The notes under the pieces: generated by a model
Database searches by the model: none
Seen by the model: the letters and a program-made list of their open reading frames with translations, nothing else
Told to the model about the DNA's origin: nothing
Program-made: the position numbers and the translations under genes
Shown: positions 8,078 through 16,321 of the stretch, piece after piece
Numbering within the stretch: position 1 is the stretch's first letter
How the letters are laid out: each line of letters starts with the position of its first letter
DNA from: Hyphomonadaceae bacterium UBA1001
GTDB lineage: Bacteria > Pseudomonadota > Alphaproteobacteria > Caulobacterales > Aquidulcibacteraceae
Assembly (NCBI GenBank): GCA_002291875.1
Contig: DBAV01000198.1
Span: forward strand, 594 to 34,005
Reading direction: 5' to 3'
Length of the DNA: 33,412 bases

Positions 8078-8943
8078 TGCGTGTCCTGATCCTTGGCTCG
8101 ACCGGCCTGCTGGGGCCGTCTTTAGTCCGCGCCGCCCTGATCCGCGGGATGGTGCCGGTGGGCGCGGCACGCTCGGGCGCGGACATCGCGGTCGACGTCA
8201 CCGACCTTGCGGGCCTCGAGGCGGCCCTGGTCCGCGTCGATCCCGCGGCCGTGGTCAACGCCGCCGCGATGGTCGATGTGGGCCGCTGCGAGGCCGAGCC
8301 GGGGGCGGCGTGGAATGTGAACGCCCGCCCCGCGACCGTGCTTGCCGACTGGTCGATCCGCACCGGCCGGCCGGTGCTGCAGGTGTCGACCGACCATTTC
8401 TTCCTCGACACCGGGCCGCACGACGAGGCCGCCACCGTGACCCTGGTCAACGAGTATGCCCGCACCAAGCGTGCGGCTGAGAGCTTTGCGCTGCAGGCGC
8501 CGCGCGGGCTGGTGCTGCGGACCAACATCGTTGGTGCGCGCGGCGGCTTTGGCGCCTGGGCGATCCGTTCGGTGGTGCAGGGCGCTCCGATGATCGGCTT
8601 TGCCGACCACATCACCAGCCCGCTCCATCCCGATGCCTTTGCGGATGCGGCGCTCGACCTCTTGGGCAAGGGCGCCACGGGGGTGCTGAATGTCGGCGCG
8701 CGCGATGCGTGCTCGAAGTTCGAGTTCATCGCCCGCCTGGCAGACGCACTGGACCAGGGCGTGCGCCTGGCAGCCGGCAGCGTGGGCCAGCAATCCCCGC
8801 GCCGCGCCCGCGACTGCGCCCTCGATTCGACCGCTGCCGAGGCGATACTTGGCCGCCCCCTGCCACTGGTCGAGGATACCCTGATCGCCATCGTGGAGGA
8901 ACACCGTGCACTGGCTGTCCAGCCTGAACGTCGGATCGCGTGA
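8077..8943 (+). CDS. RmlD/SpsK-like NAD(P)-dependent sugar reductase (extended SDR family)
   Basis: A 288-residue short-chain dehydrogenase of the dTDP-4-dehydrorhamnose reductase group. The dinucleotide-binding motif is GSTGLLG at residues 7-13. NAAAMVDVGRCE is the usual segment of RmlD proteins, and the catalytic pair is Y127 and K131 in YARTK. It should reduce a keto group of a nucleotide-activated sugar, or catalyse a similar step. The start is ATG 8077, overlapping the preceding stop codon, with CTGGAGG upstream; a GTG at 8074 is a less likely alternative. The 3' end overlaps the following gene by 38 bp. The neighbours suggest a role in nonulosonate or surface-glycan synthesis rather than ordinary rhamnose synthesis, because rmlABC are absent here. 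Confidence 0.83.
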   Translation: MRVLILGSTGLLGPSLVRAALIRGMVPVGAARSGADIAVDVTDLAGLEAALVRVDPAAVVNAAAMVDVGRCEAEPGAAWNVNARPATVLADWSIRTGRPVLQVSTDHFFLDTGPHDEAATVTLVNEYARTKRAAESFALQAPRGLVLRTNIVGARGGFGAWAIRSVVQGAPMIGFADHITSPLHPDAFADAALDLLGKGATGVLNVGARDACSKFEFIARLADALDQGVRLAAGSVGQQSPRRARDCALDSTAAEAILGRPLPLVEDTLIAIVEEHRALAVQPERRIA

Positions 8944-10000
8944 GATTGCCCGCGGCCGGCCGACCTATTTCGTCGCCGACATCGCCTCCTCGCACGATGG
9001 CGAGCTGTCCCGCGCGCTCGACCTGATCGGCCTGGCCGCCGAAGCGGGGGCCGACTGTGCCAAGTTCCAGCATTTCCGCGCACGTGACATCGTCTCGGAC
9101 CACGGCTTTCGGGCGCTCGGTGGCCAGCAGGCCCACCAGGCCGGCTGGAAGCGCTCGGTCTACGAGACCTTCGAGCAATATGAGACGCCGCGCGACTGGA
9201 CCGATGTCCTGATCGACGCCTGTGCGACGGCCGGCATCGAGTACATGACCACGCCCTATGACACCGGCGCCATCGAGCTGCACCGCGGCCGGGTGAAGGC
9301 GTGGAAGATCGGGTCGGGCGACATCAGCTGGACCGCCTTCCTGGGGCGCGTCGCAGACGAGGGGCTGCCGGTGTTCCTTGCCACCGGCGCGTCGGACATG
9401 GCCGAGACCGAAGCCGCTGTGGCGGCGATCCTGGCCCGCAATCCGCGCCTGTGCCTGATGCAGTGCAACACCAACTATACCGGCGATCACGGCAATTTCG
9501 GCCATGTGAACCTGCGGGTGCTCGAGGCGTTCGCGCGGCGCTGGCCGACCCTGCCGCTGGGGCTGTCTGACCATACGCCGGGCCATGCGGCGGTGCTGGG
9601 TGCGGTGGCGCTGGGGGCCTGCGCGGTCGAAAAACACTTCACCGACGACAATGCGCGCGAGGGGCCCGACCATCCCTTCTCGATGAACCCGCGGACCTGG
9701 CGCGAGATGGTGGCGCGCACGCGCGAGCTCGAGGCCGCGCTGGGCGATGGCTTCAAGCGCGTCGAGGCGAACGAGGGGCCCTCGCGCATCGTCCAGCGCC
9801 GCGCCCTGCGCCTGCGTCACGATCTGCCCGCGGGCCACCGGCTGACCGAAGCCGACCTCGAAGCCCTTCGCCCCTGCCCGGCAGGCGCGCTCGAGCCCGA
9901 CTGCCTGCCAAGGGTGATCGGACAGCCGCTGCGCCGGGATGGTCTGCGGGGCGAGGCGCTGACGCCCGACCTCATAGGAAACGCTGCCGCCGCCGCGTGA
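8906..10000 (+). CDS. NeuB/SpsE-like N-acetylneuraminate synthase-family protein with SAF domain
   Basis: A 364-residue enzyme of the family that condenses phosphoenolpyruvate with an amino-sugar to make a nine-carbon acidic sugar (sialic, legionaminic, pseudaminic or related). The NeuB TIM-barrel signatures are YFVADIASSHDGELSRAL near the N-terminus, AGADCAKFQHF, GLSDHTPGHAAVLGAVALGA, and EKHFT with GPDHPFSM. A C-terminal SAF (antifreeze-like) domain covers about residues 298-358. The start is GTG 8906 with GTGGAGGA upstream, inside the end of the reductase gene, so the two are probably translationally coupled. Which nine-carbon sugar it makes cannot be read here. In Caulobacterales such sugars decorate flagellin or envelope glycans. 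Confidence 0.9.
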   Translation: MHWLSSLNVGSREIARGRPTYFVADIASSHDGELSRALDLIGLAAEAGADCAKFQHFRARDIVSDHGFRALGGQQAHQAGWKRSVYETFEQYETPRDWTDVLIDACATAGIEYMTTPYDTGAIELHRGRVKAWKIGSGDISWTAFLGRVADEGLPVFLATGASDMAETEAAVAAILARNPRLCLMQCNTNYTGDHGNFGHVNLRVLEAFARRWPTLPLGLSDHTPGHAAVLGAVALGACAVEKHFTDDNAREGPDHPFSMNPRTWREMVARTRELEAALGDGFKRVEANEGPSRIVQRRALRLRHDLPAGHRLTEADLEALRPCPAGALEPDCLPRVIGQPLRRDGLRGEALTPDLIGNAAAAA

Positions 10001-10063
10001 CCAGTCACGCTGCCGCGCAATGGGCCGCACACCACCAACGCTCTCACCGCGATACCCCTTCAT

Positions 10064-10104
10064 CCCGGTCGCGCCAGCGCGATCCGGGTCCCATCCAGGG
10101 ACCC
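10064..10104. repeat. Dispersed palindromic element, copy A
   Basis: Two adjoining hairpins: CCCGGTCGCGC with GCGCGATCCGGG (one bulged T, 10064-10088) and GGGTCCC-ATCCA-GGGACCC (10086-10104). They share three bases, so only one can form fully at a time. Blocks such as TCATCCCGG, GCGCCAGC and ACCCATCCCC recur in inverted orientation at 22230-22271. This is the style of intergenic palindrome common in alphaproteobacterial genomes. It lies in the 10001-10368 gap, which holds no recognisable gene. Confidence 0.6.
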
Positions 10105-10327
10105 ATCCCCAGTGCCCCCCGCCGTGTCCCCCCATCGTCCGCTTCGCAGCCGACATTCCCTGTGAGCGGGGGATGAGCTCGAAGGGCAGTGGCTGGCGCG
10201 TGAGCGGGGGCGAGGCGAAGCGTTCACGGACTCGTTACTGCTTCCGGTAAAACTCACCACCAAAGGCTGGGCGCCCCAGAATCCAAGCGCGTCCGCGCTT
10301 CGGACGGCTTGGAACACTGCAGACGTT

Positions 10328-10359
10328 ATATTGTTGCAGTTGCGAACGCGCCGCAATAT
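10328..10359. promoter_or_regulatory. Inverted repeat upstream of the FecA-like receptor, possible operator
   Basis: Nested inverted arms: ATATTG (10328-10333) with CAATAT (10354-10359), and TTGCG (10340-10344) with CGCAA (10352-10356) across 7 bp. It ends 10 bp before the proposed start at 10369, where an iron-responsive repressor could act. I cannot match it to a named regulator. Confidence 0.3.
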
Positions 10360-10368
10360 CAGCCCTCT

Positions 10369-12654
10369 ATGCAAGTGAGAACCAATCGCAAAGCCATCGC
10401 CGCCCGCCTGCTTGTCGGGACGGCTCTTGCCACCACCATCCTGGCAGCCGGCGTGCCGGCGTCGGCAGATGCGCCCTACGGTGCGCCTCAGACGGATGCG
10501 GAAACCGCCATCGCCAACGAGCGTGCAACGCTCACCGGTGGGGAAGCGTCCTCGGAAGACGCCATGCCCGAGGGCCTGGGGCTGATTGACACCATCGTGG
10601 TGCGCGGGGAGGCGATCGAGCGCACCCTGCCGGACGCCATCGGCACGCGTATCTTCGCCGGCAAGAAGACCACCAATGTGAACCTGGACGAGCTGCCCCC
10701 GCTGGCCAGCGGCCAGCTGCGCGAGGCGTTTGCCCTGATCCCGGGCCTTCTGGTGTCCGAGGTGTCGAACCGCTCGTGGGCCAGCCTGAGCTATCGCGGC
10801 CTGGGCGAGCCGCACGAAAGCTGGAACATCCTGGTGCTGAAGGATGGCATCCCGGTCAGCCCCGACCCCTACAACTATCCGGCCGCCTATTATCAGCCCC
10901 CCTTCGAGGCGATCGAGCGCATCGAGTTCGTGCGCGGCGGCGCCTCGCTGCTGTACGGGCCCCAGCCGGGCGGCGCGCTGAACTATGTCACCCGCCGCGC
11001 GCCGCTGGACGATACCGGCGTTGCGGGGCTGGCCGCCATCGGGTCGGACAATTTCTCGAACCTCTATCTGGCCGGCTGGACCGGCAATGGCACCACCGGC
11101 GTGCAGGGCTATGTCTTGCGGGTGGCGGGCGATGGTCCGCGCGACGTCAATTCGGACTTTCTGACCGAGGGCGCGTCGATCACCGTGCGCCACGAGGTCG
11201 GCGATGTGCGCCTGATGGCCGGCATCGACGCCTATCAGGGCGAGTTCGGCGAGCCCGGCGGTCTGAGCACCACGCGCTTTGCGGCGGATCCGCGCGCCGG
11301 GTCCACCCCGTTCGACCAGCTGCGCGTGGACCGGGTTGTCGGCTTTTTCGGCGGCGAGGTCGATGTCGGCGACTGGCTGGTGCAGGGCCGGCTGGCCGCG
11401 ACCTATTACGACCGCGCCTCGCGGCGTCAGCTGGGCGGCAGCTTTGGCCAGCCCACCCCGGCCGCCAATGTGTCGCTGGTCCAGTCGCAGAAATTCCGCA
11501 CGCTGGCCTTCGACCTGCGCGCCCGCGGGGATTTCACGATGTGGGGCGGCGAGCAGACCTTTACCGTCGGCACCACGCTGTTCGGCTCGAATGCGCCGGT
11601 GACCGTCGACAAGAGCATAGACCCGTTCGACTGGGAGGGCCTTGCCGGCCCGGTCAACCGGATCGACCGCGACTCGACCGTCGCGGCCTTCTTTGCCGAG
11701 GCGGCCCTGGGCTTTGGCGCCTTCACGGTGACGCCCGGCCTGCGGGTCGAGCGGCTCGAGCAGGCTGTCCAGGAAAGGCTGGAACTGGCGCCCGGCAGCA
11801 TCACTGGCGGACCGCCCGGCGCGCCGCTGGGTGCATTGGGGGCCCGCGAGAACGAGGAATGGGTGGTGCTTCCGGGCCTGGGCCTCTCGTGGGACTTTGC
11901 GCCGGGCCAGGAGGCCTATGCGAACTTCACCCGCGGCTTCAAGCCGGTGCTGTTCAATGACGGCCTGACCTTTGCGTCGGGGGTGAATGTCGCTGCCCAG
12001 TTCGAGTCCGGCTATTCGTTCAGCTCGGAGATCGGCGTGCGCGGGGCGATCGGCAGCATTGCCACCTATGACATCTCGGTGTTCCGGGTGGAACTGGACA
12101 ACCAGGTCGGGTTCCTGGCCGGCCCGCTGGTGGCCAGCCCGCCCTTCGGCGCGGTGGGTGTGGGCGGCGCGCGTCGCCAGACCGTCGGCTCGATGCGCAA
12201 TCAGGGCCTGGACATTGCGGGCGAGGTTTCGCTGGCGCGGCTGGCGGGGATCGAAGGGCCGGCCGACGTGCTGTGGTTCGCCAATGCCTCGCTGCTGGAC
12301 GCCGAGTTCACCGATGGGGTGGCGCGCGGCAACCGCCCGCAATTCACGCCAGAGATCCTGGCACGGACCGGGCTGATCGCCCGCTGGGAAGACCGGGGCG
12401 AATTGGCCTTCACCGGCAGCTATCTGTCCGAGCACTTTGGCGCCGACAATGCCGCGCCCGAGTTCCGGATCGCGCCCTATGCGGTGTTCGACCTGACCGG
12501 CAAGGTGTCGCTGACCTCCGACGTGTCGCTGTTCGCGGCCGTGAACAACATCTTCGACCGGCGCTATATTGCCCGCGTCCGCCCCGGCGGCGGCCAGGGC
12601 ATCGATCCGGGCGCGGCACGCACCGTGTCGGGCGGGATCCGCTTTGCCTTCTGA
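10369..12654 (+). CDS. FecA-like TonB-dependent receptor
   Basis: A 761-residue outer-membrane receptor most like ferric-dicitrate/siderophore receptors. A signal peptide ends GVPASA at residue 33. The plug carries IDTIVVRGEA (TonB-box region), GTRIFAGKKTTNV, LSYRGLGEPHESWN, LVLKDGIPVSPDPYNYPA, ERIEFVRGGASLLYGPQPGG and ALNYVTRR, a FecA-style plug. A beta-barrel ends in the aromatic residue of RFAF. I start it at ATG 10369; the frame continues back to a TTG at 10309, but that would place about 20 non-signal residues before the signal peptide. The ribosome site is weak. No FecI/FecR regulators, ABC transporter or tonB lie beside it. The plug lacks the long signalling extension of a FecA transducer, so control is probably by a repressor. 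Confidence 0.9.
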   Translation: MQVRTNRKAIAARLLVGTALATTILAAGVPASADAPYGAPQTDAETAIANERATLTGGEASSEDAMPEGLGLIDTIVVRGEAIERTLPDAIGTRIFAGKKTTNVNLDELPPLASGQLREAFALIPGLLVSEVSNRSWASLSYRGLGEPHESWNILVLKDGIPVSPDPYNYPAAYYQPPFEAIERIEFVRGGASLLYGPQPGGALNYVTRRAPLDDTGVAGLAAIGSDNFSNLYLAGWTGNGTTGVQGYVLRVAGDGPRDVNSDFLTEGASITVRHEVGDVRLMAGIDAYQGEFGEPGGLSTTRFAADPRAGSTPFDQLRVDRVVGFFGGEVDVGDWLVQGRLAATYYDRASRRQLGGSFGQPTPAANVSLVQSQKFRTLAFDLRARGDFTMWGGEQTFTVGTTLFGSNAPVTVDKSIDPFDWEGLAGPVNRIDRDSTVAAFFAEAALGFGAFTVTPGLRVERLEQAVQERLELAPGSITGGPPGAPLGALGARENEEWVVLPGLGLSWDFAPGQEAYANFTRGFKPVLFNDGLTFASGVNVAAQFESGYSFSSEIGVRGAIGSIATYDISVFRVELDNQVGFLAGPLVASPPFGAVGVGGARRQTVGSMRNQGLDIAGEVSLARLAGIEGPADVLWFANASLLDAEFTDGVARGNRPQFTPEILARTGLIARWEDRGELAFTGSYLSEHFGADNAAPEFRIAPYAVFDLTGKVSLTSDVSLFAAVNNIFDRRYIARVRPGGGQGIDPGAARTVSGGIRFAF

Positions 12655-12672
12655 GCGGTCGGGGGCGGCGGC

Positions 12673-13488
12673 CTAGAGGGCGGCCAGCGCGGCCTCGATT
12701 CCGATGCGCACGCGCAGATACCCGCCCGGCGACCCGCGGCGCAGCTCCTCGCAGAGGGTGGCGCGGGCCTCGTCGGGGTCGCTCTCGCAGGCCAGCCACG
12801 CCGCAGCCGGCGAGATGGTCAGCAGAAAGCCCGTCGCCTGCTCGACACTCCAGGTGGCGTCATAACAGGTCAGGAAGGGCTCGACCGTACGGAACCGACC
12901 CGAGCGGCGCAGAGCGTCGGCATTGCCGGCGAACTGGCGAAGGCGCGGGTCCTCGAAGGCGCGCCACGCCTTGCGCCGGCGCGCGAGGCGCGCCTCGGCC
13001 GTCGGCCCCAGGGTCAGACGGGCAGGCCCGGTGGAAAAGGCCAGCACCCGGCCACCCGGTCGCACAGCCCGAGACACGCGTTCCAGCACCGCCTCTGAAT
13101 CCATCCAGTGCAGCGCATTGCCGATCACCGCGCCATCCAGCGAGGCGGGAGCAAAGATCGCATCCTCGACCCGCGCGATCACCACATGCAGGCGCGGGTG
13201 GTCGGGCAGCAGGGCCGCGCGGGCGTGGTCGGGCTCGACGGCCACCACCCGCGCCCCGCGCGTCAGCAGGGGCCGTGCCGACTGGCCAGTTCCCGCGCCC
13301 AGGTCGGCGATCAGCGGGCTGGGACCGAGGCCCGGCAGCAGGCGCTGGAACAGGCTGGCCGGATAGGGCGGCCGATACAGGGCATAATGGTCTGCGCGAC
13401 CAAAGGTCGGATGGGGCAGGGGCGGGTGCGGCGAAGGCGCACTGATCCGACGCGGCCCGTCAGCCGCCAGATAGTCGGATCCATTCAT
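12673..13488 (-). CDS. Class I SAM-dependent methyltransferase
   Basis: A protein of about 271 residues with a Rossmann methyltransferase core. HPTFGRADHYALYRPPYP is the familiar N-terminal region of this group, motif I is LIADLGAGTGQSARPL, the acidic strand-2 end is VVAVEPD, and GAVIGNALHWMD and RPGGRVL follow. The substrate is unknown; many relatives are annotated only as methyltransferases. The start is uncertain. ATG 13488 and ATG 13512 are both inside the end of ligA, giving an overlap of 29 or 53 bp, so the gene is probably translated with ligA from one transcript. It converges on the FecA-like receptor gene with only 18 bp between stop codons. Confidence 0.8.
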   Translation of the reverse strand: MNGSDYLAADGPRRISAPSPHPPLPHPTFGRADHYALYRPPYPASLFQRLLPGLGPSPLIADLGAGTGQSARPLLTRGARVVAVEPDHARAALLPDHPRLHVVIARVEDAIFAPASLDGAVIGNALHWMDSEAVLERVSRAVRPGGRVLAFSTGPARLTLGPTAEARLARRRKAWRAFEDPRLRQFAGNADALRRSGRFRTVEPFLTCYDATWSVEQATGFLLTISPAAAWLACESDPDEARATLCEELRRGSPGGYLRVRIGIEAALAAL

Positions 13489-15595
13489 CCTCGTCGACGA
13501 CACGGACACCATACTCCCGCGCCTGGTTCAGCTTGGAACCCGCACCGGGGCCAGCCACCACCAGATCGGTCCTGCGCGACACCGATCCGGCCACCTTTGC
13601 CCCCAGGGCCAGGGCGCGCGCCTTGGCCTCGTCACGGGTCGTGCGTTCCAGGGTACCGGTGAAGACGATGGTGAGACCGCTGACCGGGCTGTCCTTGGTG
13701 GCCGGTTCCGCGTCGAGGACGCGCACCCCGAGGGGGTTCGTCTCAGGATTGTAGATCAGGCGCTCGAGCACGCCAAGGTTGTGCGGCTCGGCAAACCACG
13801 CAATGGTCGCGGCGGCCTTCACCGACCCGAACTTCTCGATGGCCGCCAGTTCCAGACGCGCGGGATCGCCGATGGCCTGGGCGGCCTTCATGGCCTCGGC
13901 AAAGGCGTCCCAGCGGCCGTAATGGCGCGCCAGCGTGTTCGCCAGTGTCTCGCCGACATGCCGCACCCCTAGGGCAAACAGGAAGCGCCCGAAGCCGACC
14001 TCGCGCCGGGCGTCGATGGCTGCGAACAGGTTGGTCATCGAGGTTTCGCCCATCCGGTCGCGCGCCAGAAGGTCGATCCGGCCCGCGCGCTGGCGCGCCT
14101 CCAGCGTGAAGATGTCGCCCGGCTCGCGCACCAGCCCGTCGTCGAACAGGGCCTGCACCAGCTTTTCGCCCATGCCGTCAATGTCCATCGCGCGGCGCGA
14201 AACGAAGTGCTTGAGGCGTTCGACCTGCTGGAACGGACAGGCAAAGCCGCCCGAACAGCGCCGCACCACGCCCGCACCGCCCTCTGCGTCGTCCCCGCGC
14301 AGGGCCGGGGTGGCCAGCGGACACGGGCAGACCGTGGGATAGGCAAAAGGCACCGCCTCGGGCGGACGCAGCGCCGGCAGCGAGGCGACGATCTGGGGGA
14401 TCACGTCCCCCGCGCGCTGGACCACCACCATGTCGCCGATGCGCACGTCCTTGCGCGCGATCTCGTCCTCATTGTGCAGGGTGGCATTGGTCACCACCAC
14501 ACCGCCGACCGTCACCGGCGCCAGCCGCGCCACCGGGGTCATCGCGCCCGTTCGCCCCACCTGGATGTCGATGGCCAAAAGCCGGGTCTGGGCCTGTTCG
14601 GGGGGGTATTTGTGCGCCACCGCCCAGCGCGGCGCGCGCGAGACAAAGCCCAGCCGCTCCTGCAGGTCCAGCCGGTCGATCTTGTAGACGACCCCGTCGA
14701 TGTCATAGCCCAGGCTGGCGCGGCGTGTGCCCAGGTCGCGCCACACCGCCAGCATGGCCTCGCCGTCCTGGCACAGCCGGATGTCCGGGTTGGTCGGCAG
14801 CCCCCAGGCGGCCAGTTGCGCGACGGCCTGGGACTGGGTTTCGCCCAGCGGCCGCGACACCTCGCCCCACGCATAGGCGAAATAGCGCAGGGGGCGGCTG
14901 GCGGTGATGGTGGGGTCGAGCTGGCGCAGCGAGCCTGCCGCCGCATTGCGCGGGTTGGCAAAGCCCGGCCGGCCCGCGGCCTGTTCGGCCTGGTTCAGGG
15001 CGGCAAAGTCGGCATGGCTCATGTGCACCTCGCCGCGCACCTCGAGCACCTCGGGCCAGTCCTCACCCGCCAGCCGCGACGGGATCGAGGCGATGGTGGC
15101 GACATTGGCGGTCACGTCCTCGCCGACCTGGCCGTCGCCCCGCGTGGCGGCCTGCACCAGCACCCCGTTCTCATAGCGCAGCGCGCACGACAGCCCGTCG
15201 ATCTTGGGTTCGGCGGTCACGTACAGAGGCGTCTCGGCCCCCAGGCCCAGAAAGCGCCGCACCCGGGCCAGGAACTCCAGCGCCTCCTCTTCGGTCATGG
15301 CATTCTCGAGCGACAGCATCGGGACGGTGTGTCGGACCTTGCCGAACCCCGACGCTGGCGCGCTGCCGACCGTGCGGCTGGGGCTCTGGGCCGACGCCAG
15401 CGCGGGAAACCGCGCCTCGATCGCCCGCAGGCGCCGTTCCAGCGCGTCATAGTCGGCGTCGGTGATCTCGGGGGCGTCGTCGAGGTAATAGAGCGCGCGG
15501 TGACGCTCGATCTGCGCGCCGAGGCGCGCGTGCTCATCGGCGGCAGTGGCCGCGTCCAGGGCGTCGACGTCGGGCGGAATCGCGGGCTCGGTCAT
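13460..15595 (-). CDS. ligA: NAD-dependent DNA ligase LigA
   Basis: A 711-residue ligase that seals nicks in replication and repair using NAD+. Domains in order: the N-terminal Ia domain with HRALYYLDDAPEITDADYD; the adenylation domain with catalytic Lys131 in EPKIDG and the downstream RGDG; the OB fold (GRTGAMTPVARL); a zinc-binding region; helix-hairpin-helix repeats (DIDGMGEKLV, LGVRHVGETLA); and a C-terminal BRCT domain (GLTIVFTGTLERTTRDEAKA). The zinc region reads VCPCPL then RRCSGGFACPFQQ, so the first Cys pair is C-x-C rather than the usual C-x2-C. I prefer ATG 15595 (MTEPAIPPD) over in-frame starts at 15607 and 15631. The gene lies 60 bp downstream of ccmB on the same strand. Confidence 0.95.
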   Translation of the reverse strand: MTEPAIPPDVDALDAATAADEHARLGAQIERHRALYYLDDAPEITDADYDALERRLRAIEARFPALASAQSPSRTVGSAPASGFGKVRHTVPMLSLENAMTEEEALEFLARVRRFLGLGAETPLYVTAEPKIDGLSCALRYENGVLVQAATRGDGQVGEDVTANVATIASIPSRLAGEDWPEVLEVRGEVHMSHADFAALNQAEQAAGRPGFANPRNAAAGSLRQLDPTITASRPLRYFAYAWGEVSRPLGETQSQAVAQLAAWGLPTNPDIRLCQDGEAMLAVWRDLGTRRASLGYDIDGVVYKIDRLDLQERLGFVSRAPRWAVAHKYPPEQAQTRLLAIDIQVGRTGAMTPVARLAPVTVGGVVVTNATLHNEDEIARKDVRIGDMVVVQRAGDVIPQIVASLPALRPPEAVPFAYPTVCPCPLATPALRGDDAEGGAGVVRRCSGGFACPFQQVERLKHFVSRRAMDIDGMGEKLVQALFDDGLVREPGDIFTLEARQRAGRIDLLARDRMGETSMTNLFAAIDARREVGFGRFLFALGVRHVGETLANTLARHYGRWDAFAEAMKAAQAIGDPARLELAAIEKFGSVKAAATIAWFAEPHNLGVLERLIYNPETNPLGVRVLDAEPATKDSPVSGLTIVFTGTLERTTRDEAKARALALGAKVAGSVSRRTDLVVAGPGAGSKLNQAREYGVRVVDEDEWIRLSGG

Positions 15596-15655
15596 GCAGG
15601 GGCACATGCGATGCGGGCACGGCGGCGGCAAGCGCTGGCGGCCGCGCGGGCGGGC

Positions 15656-16321
15656 TCAGTCGGCCTGCACCCGCAATGCGGCCGCCGCTGCGATCGGTCC
15701 CAGCGCCGCCGCCCCCAGCGAAATGCCCGCCAAAAGGGCCAGCGGCCCGACAAAGGGCTCGCCCATCGCCATGGCCTGTGCGGTCGCGGCACCGAAAATG
15801 ACCGGCGGCGCATAGAAAGGCAGCACGATCAGGGCGACCAGCAGCCCCCCTCGTGACACCCCCGCCGCCACCGCCGCCCCCACAAGGCCAAACCCGATGA
15901 ACGCCATGGCCCCGATCGCCAGGCTCAGTCCCACCAGCACCGCGGCGGCGGGTGGCACTTGCAGCATCAGGGCCAACAGCCCGCCTGCCGCCGCCAGCGG
16001 CAGTCCGTTCGCCACCCACAGTGCTGCGCCCTTGGCGGCGGCGATCGCTTCCAGCGGAACAGGCGCCATCAGGAGCTGATCCAGCGTGCCGTCCTCGACA
16101 TCCGCGCGGAACAGCCGCTCGAGCGATGTCAGCACGGCCAGGGCCAGGGTGATCCACACCAGAGGCGCGCCCAGTGGCTCGAGCACGTCGCGCTCGGACC
16201 CCAGGGCGAACGGCAGCAGCGTGGTTGCGCCGGCCAGGAAAGCCAGGGGCATGGCCGCCCCGCCGCCGCCCGCCCACGCTAGGCGCAGGTCGCGGCGGAA
16301 TACCGCGCCCAGCGCGCTCAT
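15656..16321 (-). CDS. ccmB: Heme exporter protein CcmB
   Basis: A 221-residue inner-membrane permease of the CcmABCD system for cytochrome c maturation, which supports heme handling for CcmE in the periplasm. The sequence starts FRRDLRLAWAGG and contains TLLPFALG, LERLFRADVEDGTLDQLLMAP and a C-terminal LPFYAPPVIFGA, all characteristic of CcmB. About six hydrophobic segments are visible. Its ATG overlaps the TGA of ccmA by four bases (ATGA), so translation is coupled. The usual next genes ccmC and ccmD are not here; ligA follows instead. Confidence 0.93.
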   Translation of the reverse strand: MSALGAVFRRDLRLAWAGGGGAAMPLAFLAGATTLLPFALGSERDVLEPLGAPLVWITLALAVLTSLERLFRADVEDGTLDQLLMAPVPLEAIAAAKGAALWVANGLPLAAAGGLLALMLQVPPAAAVLVGLSLAIGAMAFIGFGLVGAAVAAGVSRGGLLVALIVLPFYAPPVIFGAATAQAMAMGEPFVGPLALLAGISLGAAALGPIAAAAALRVQAD

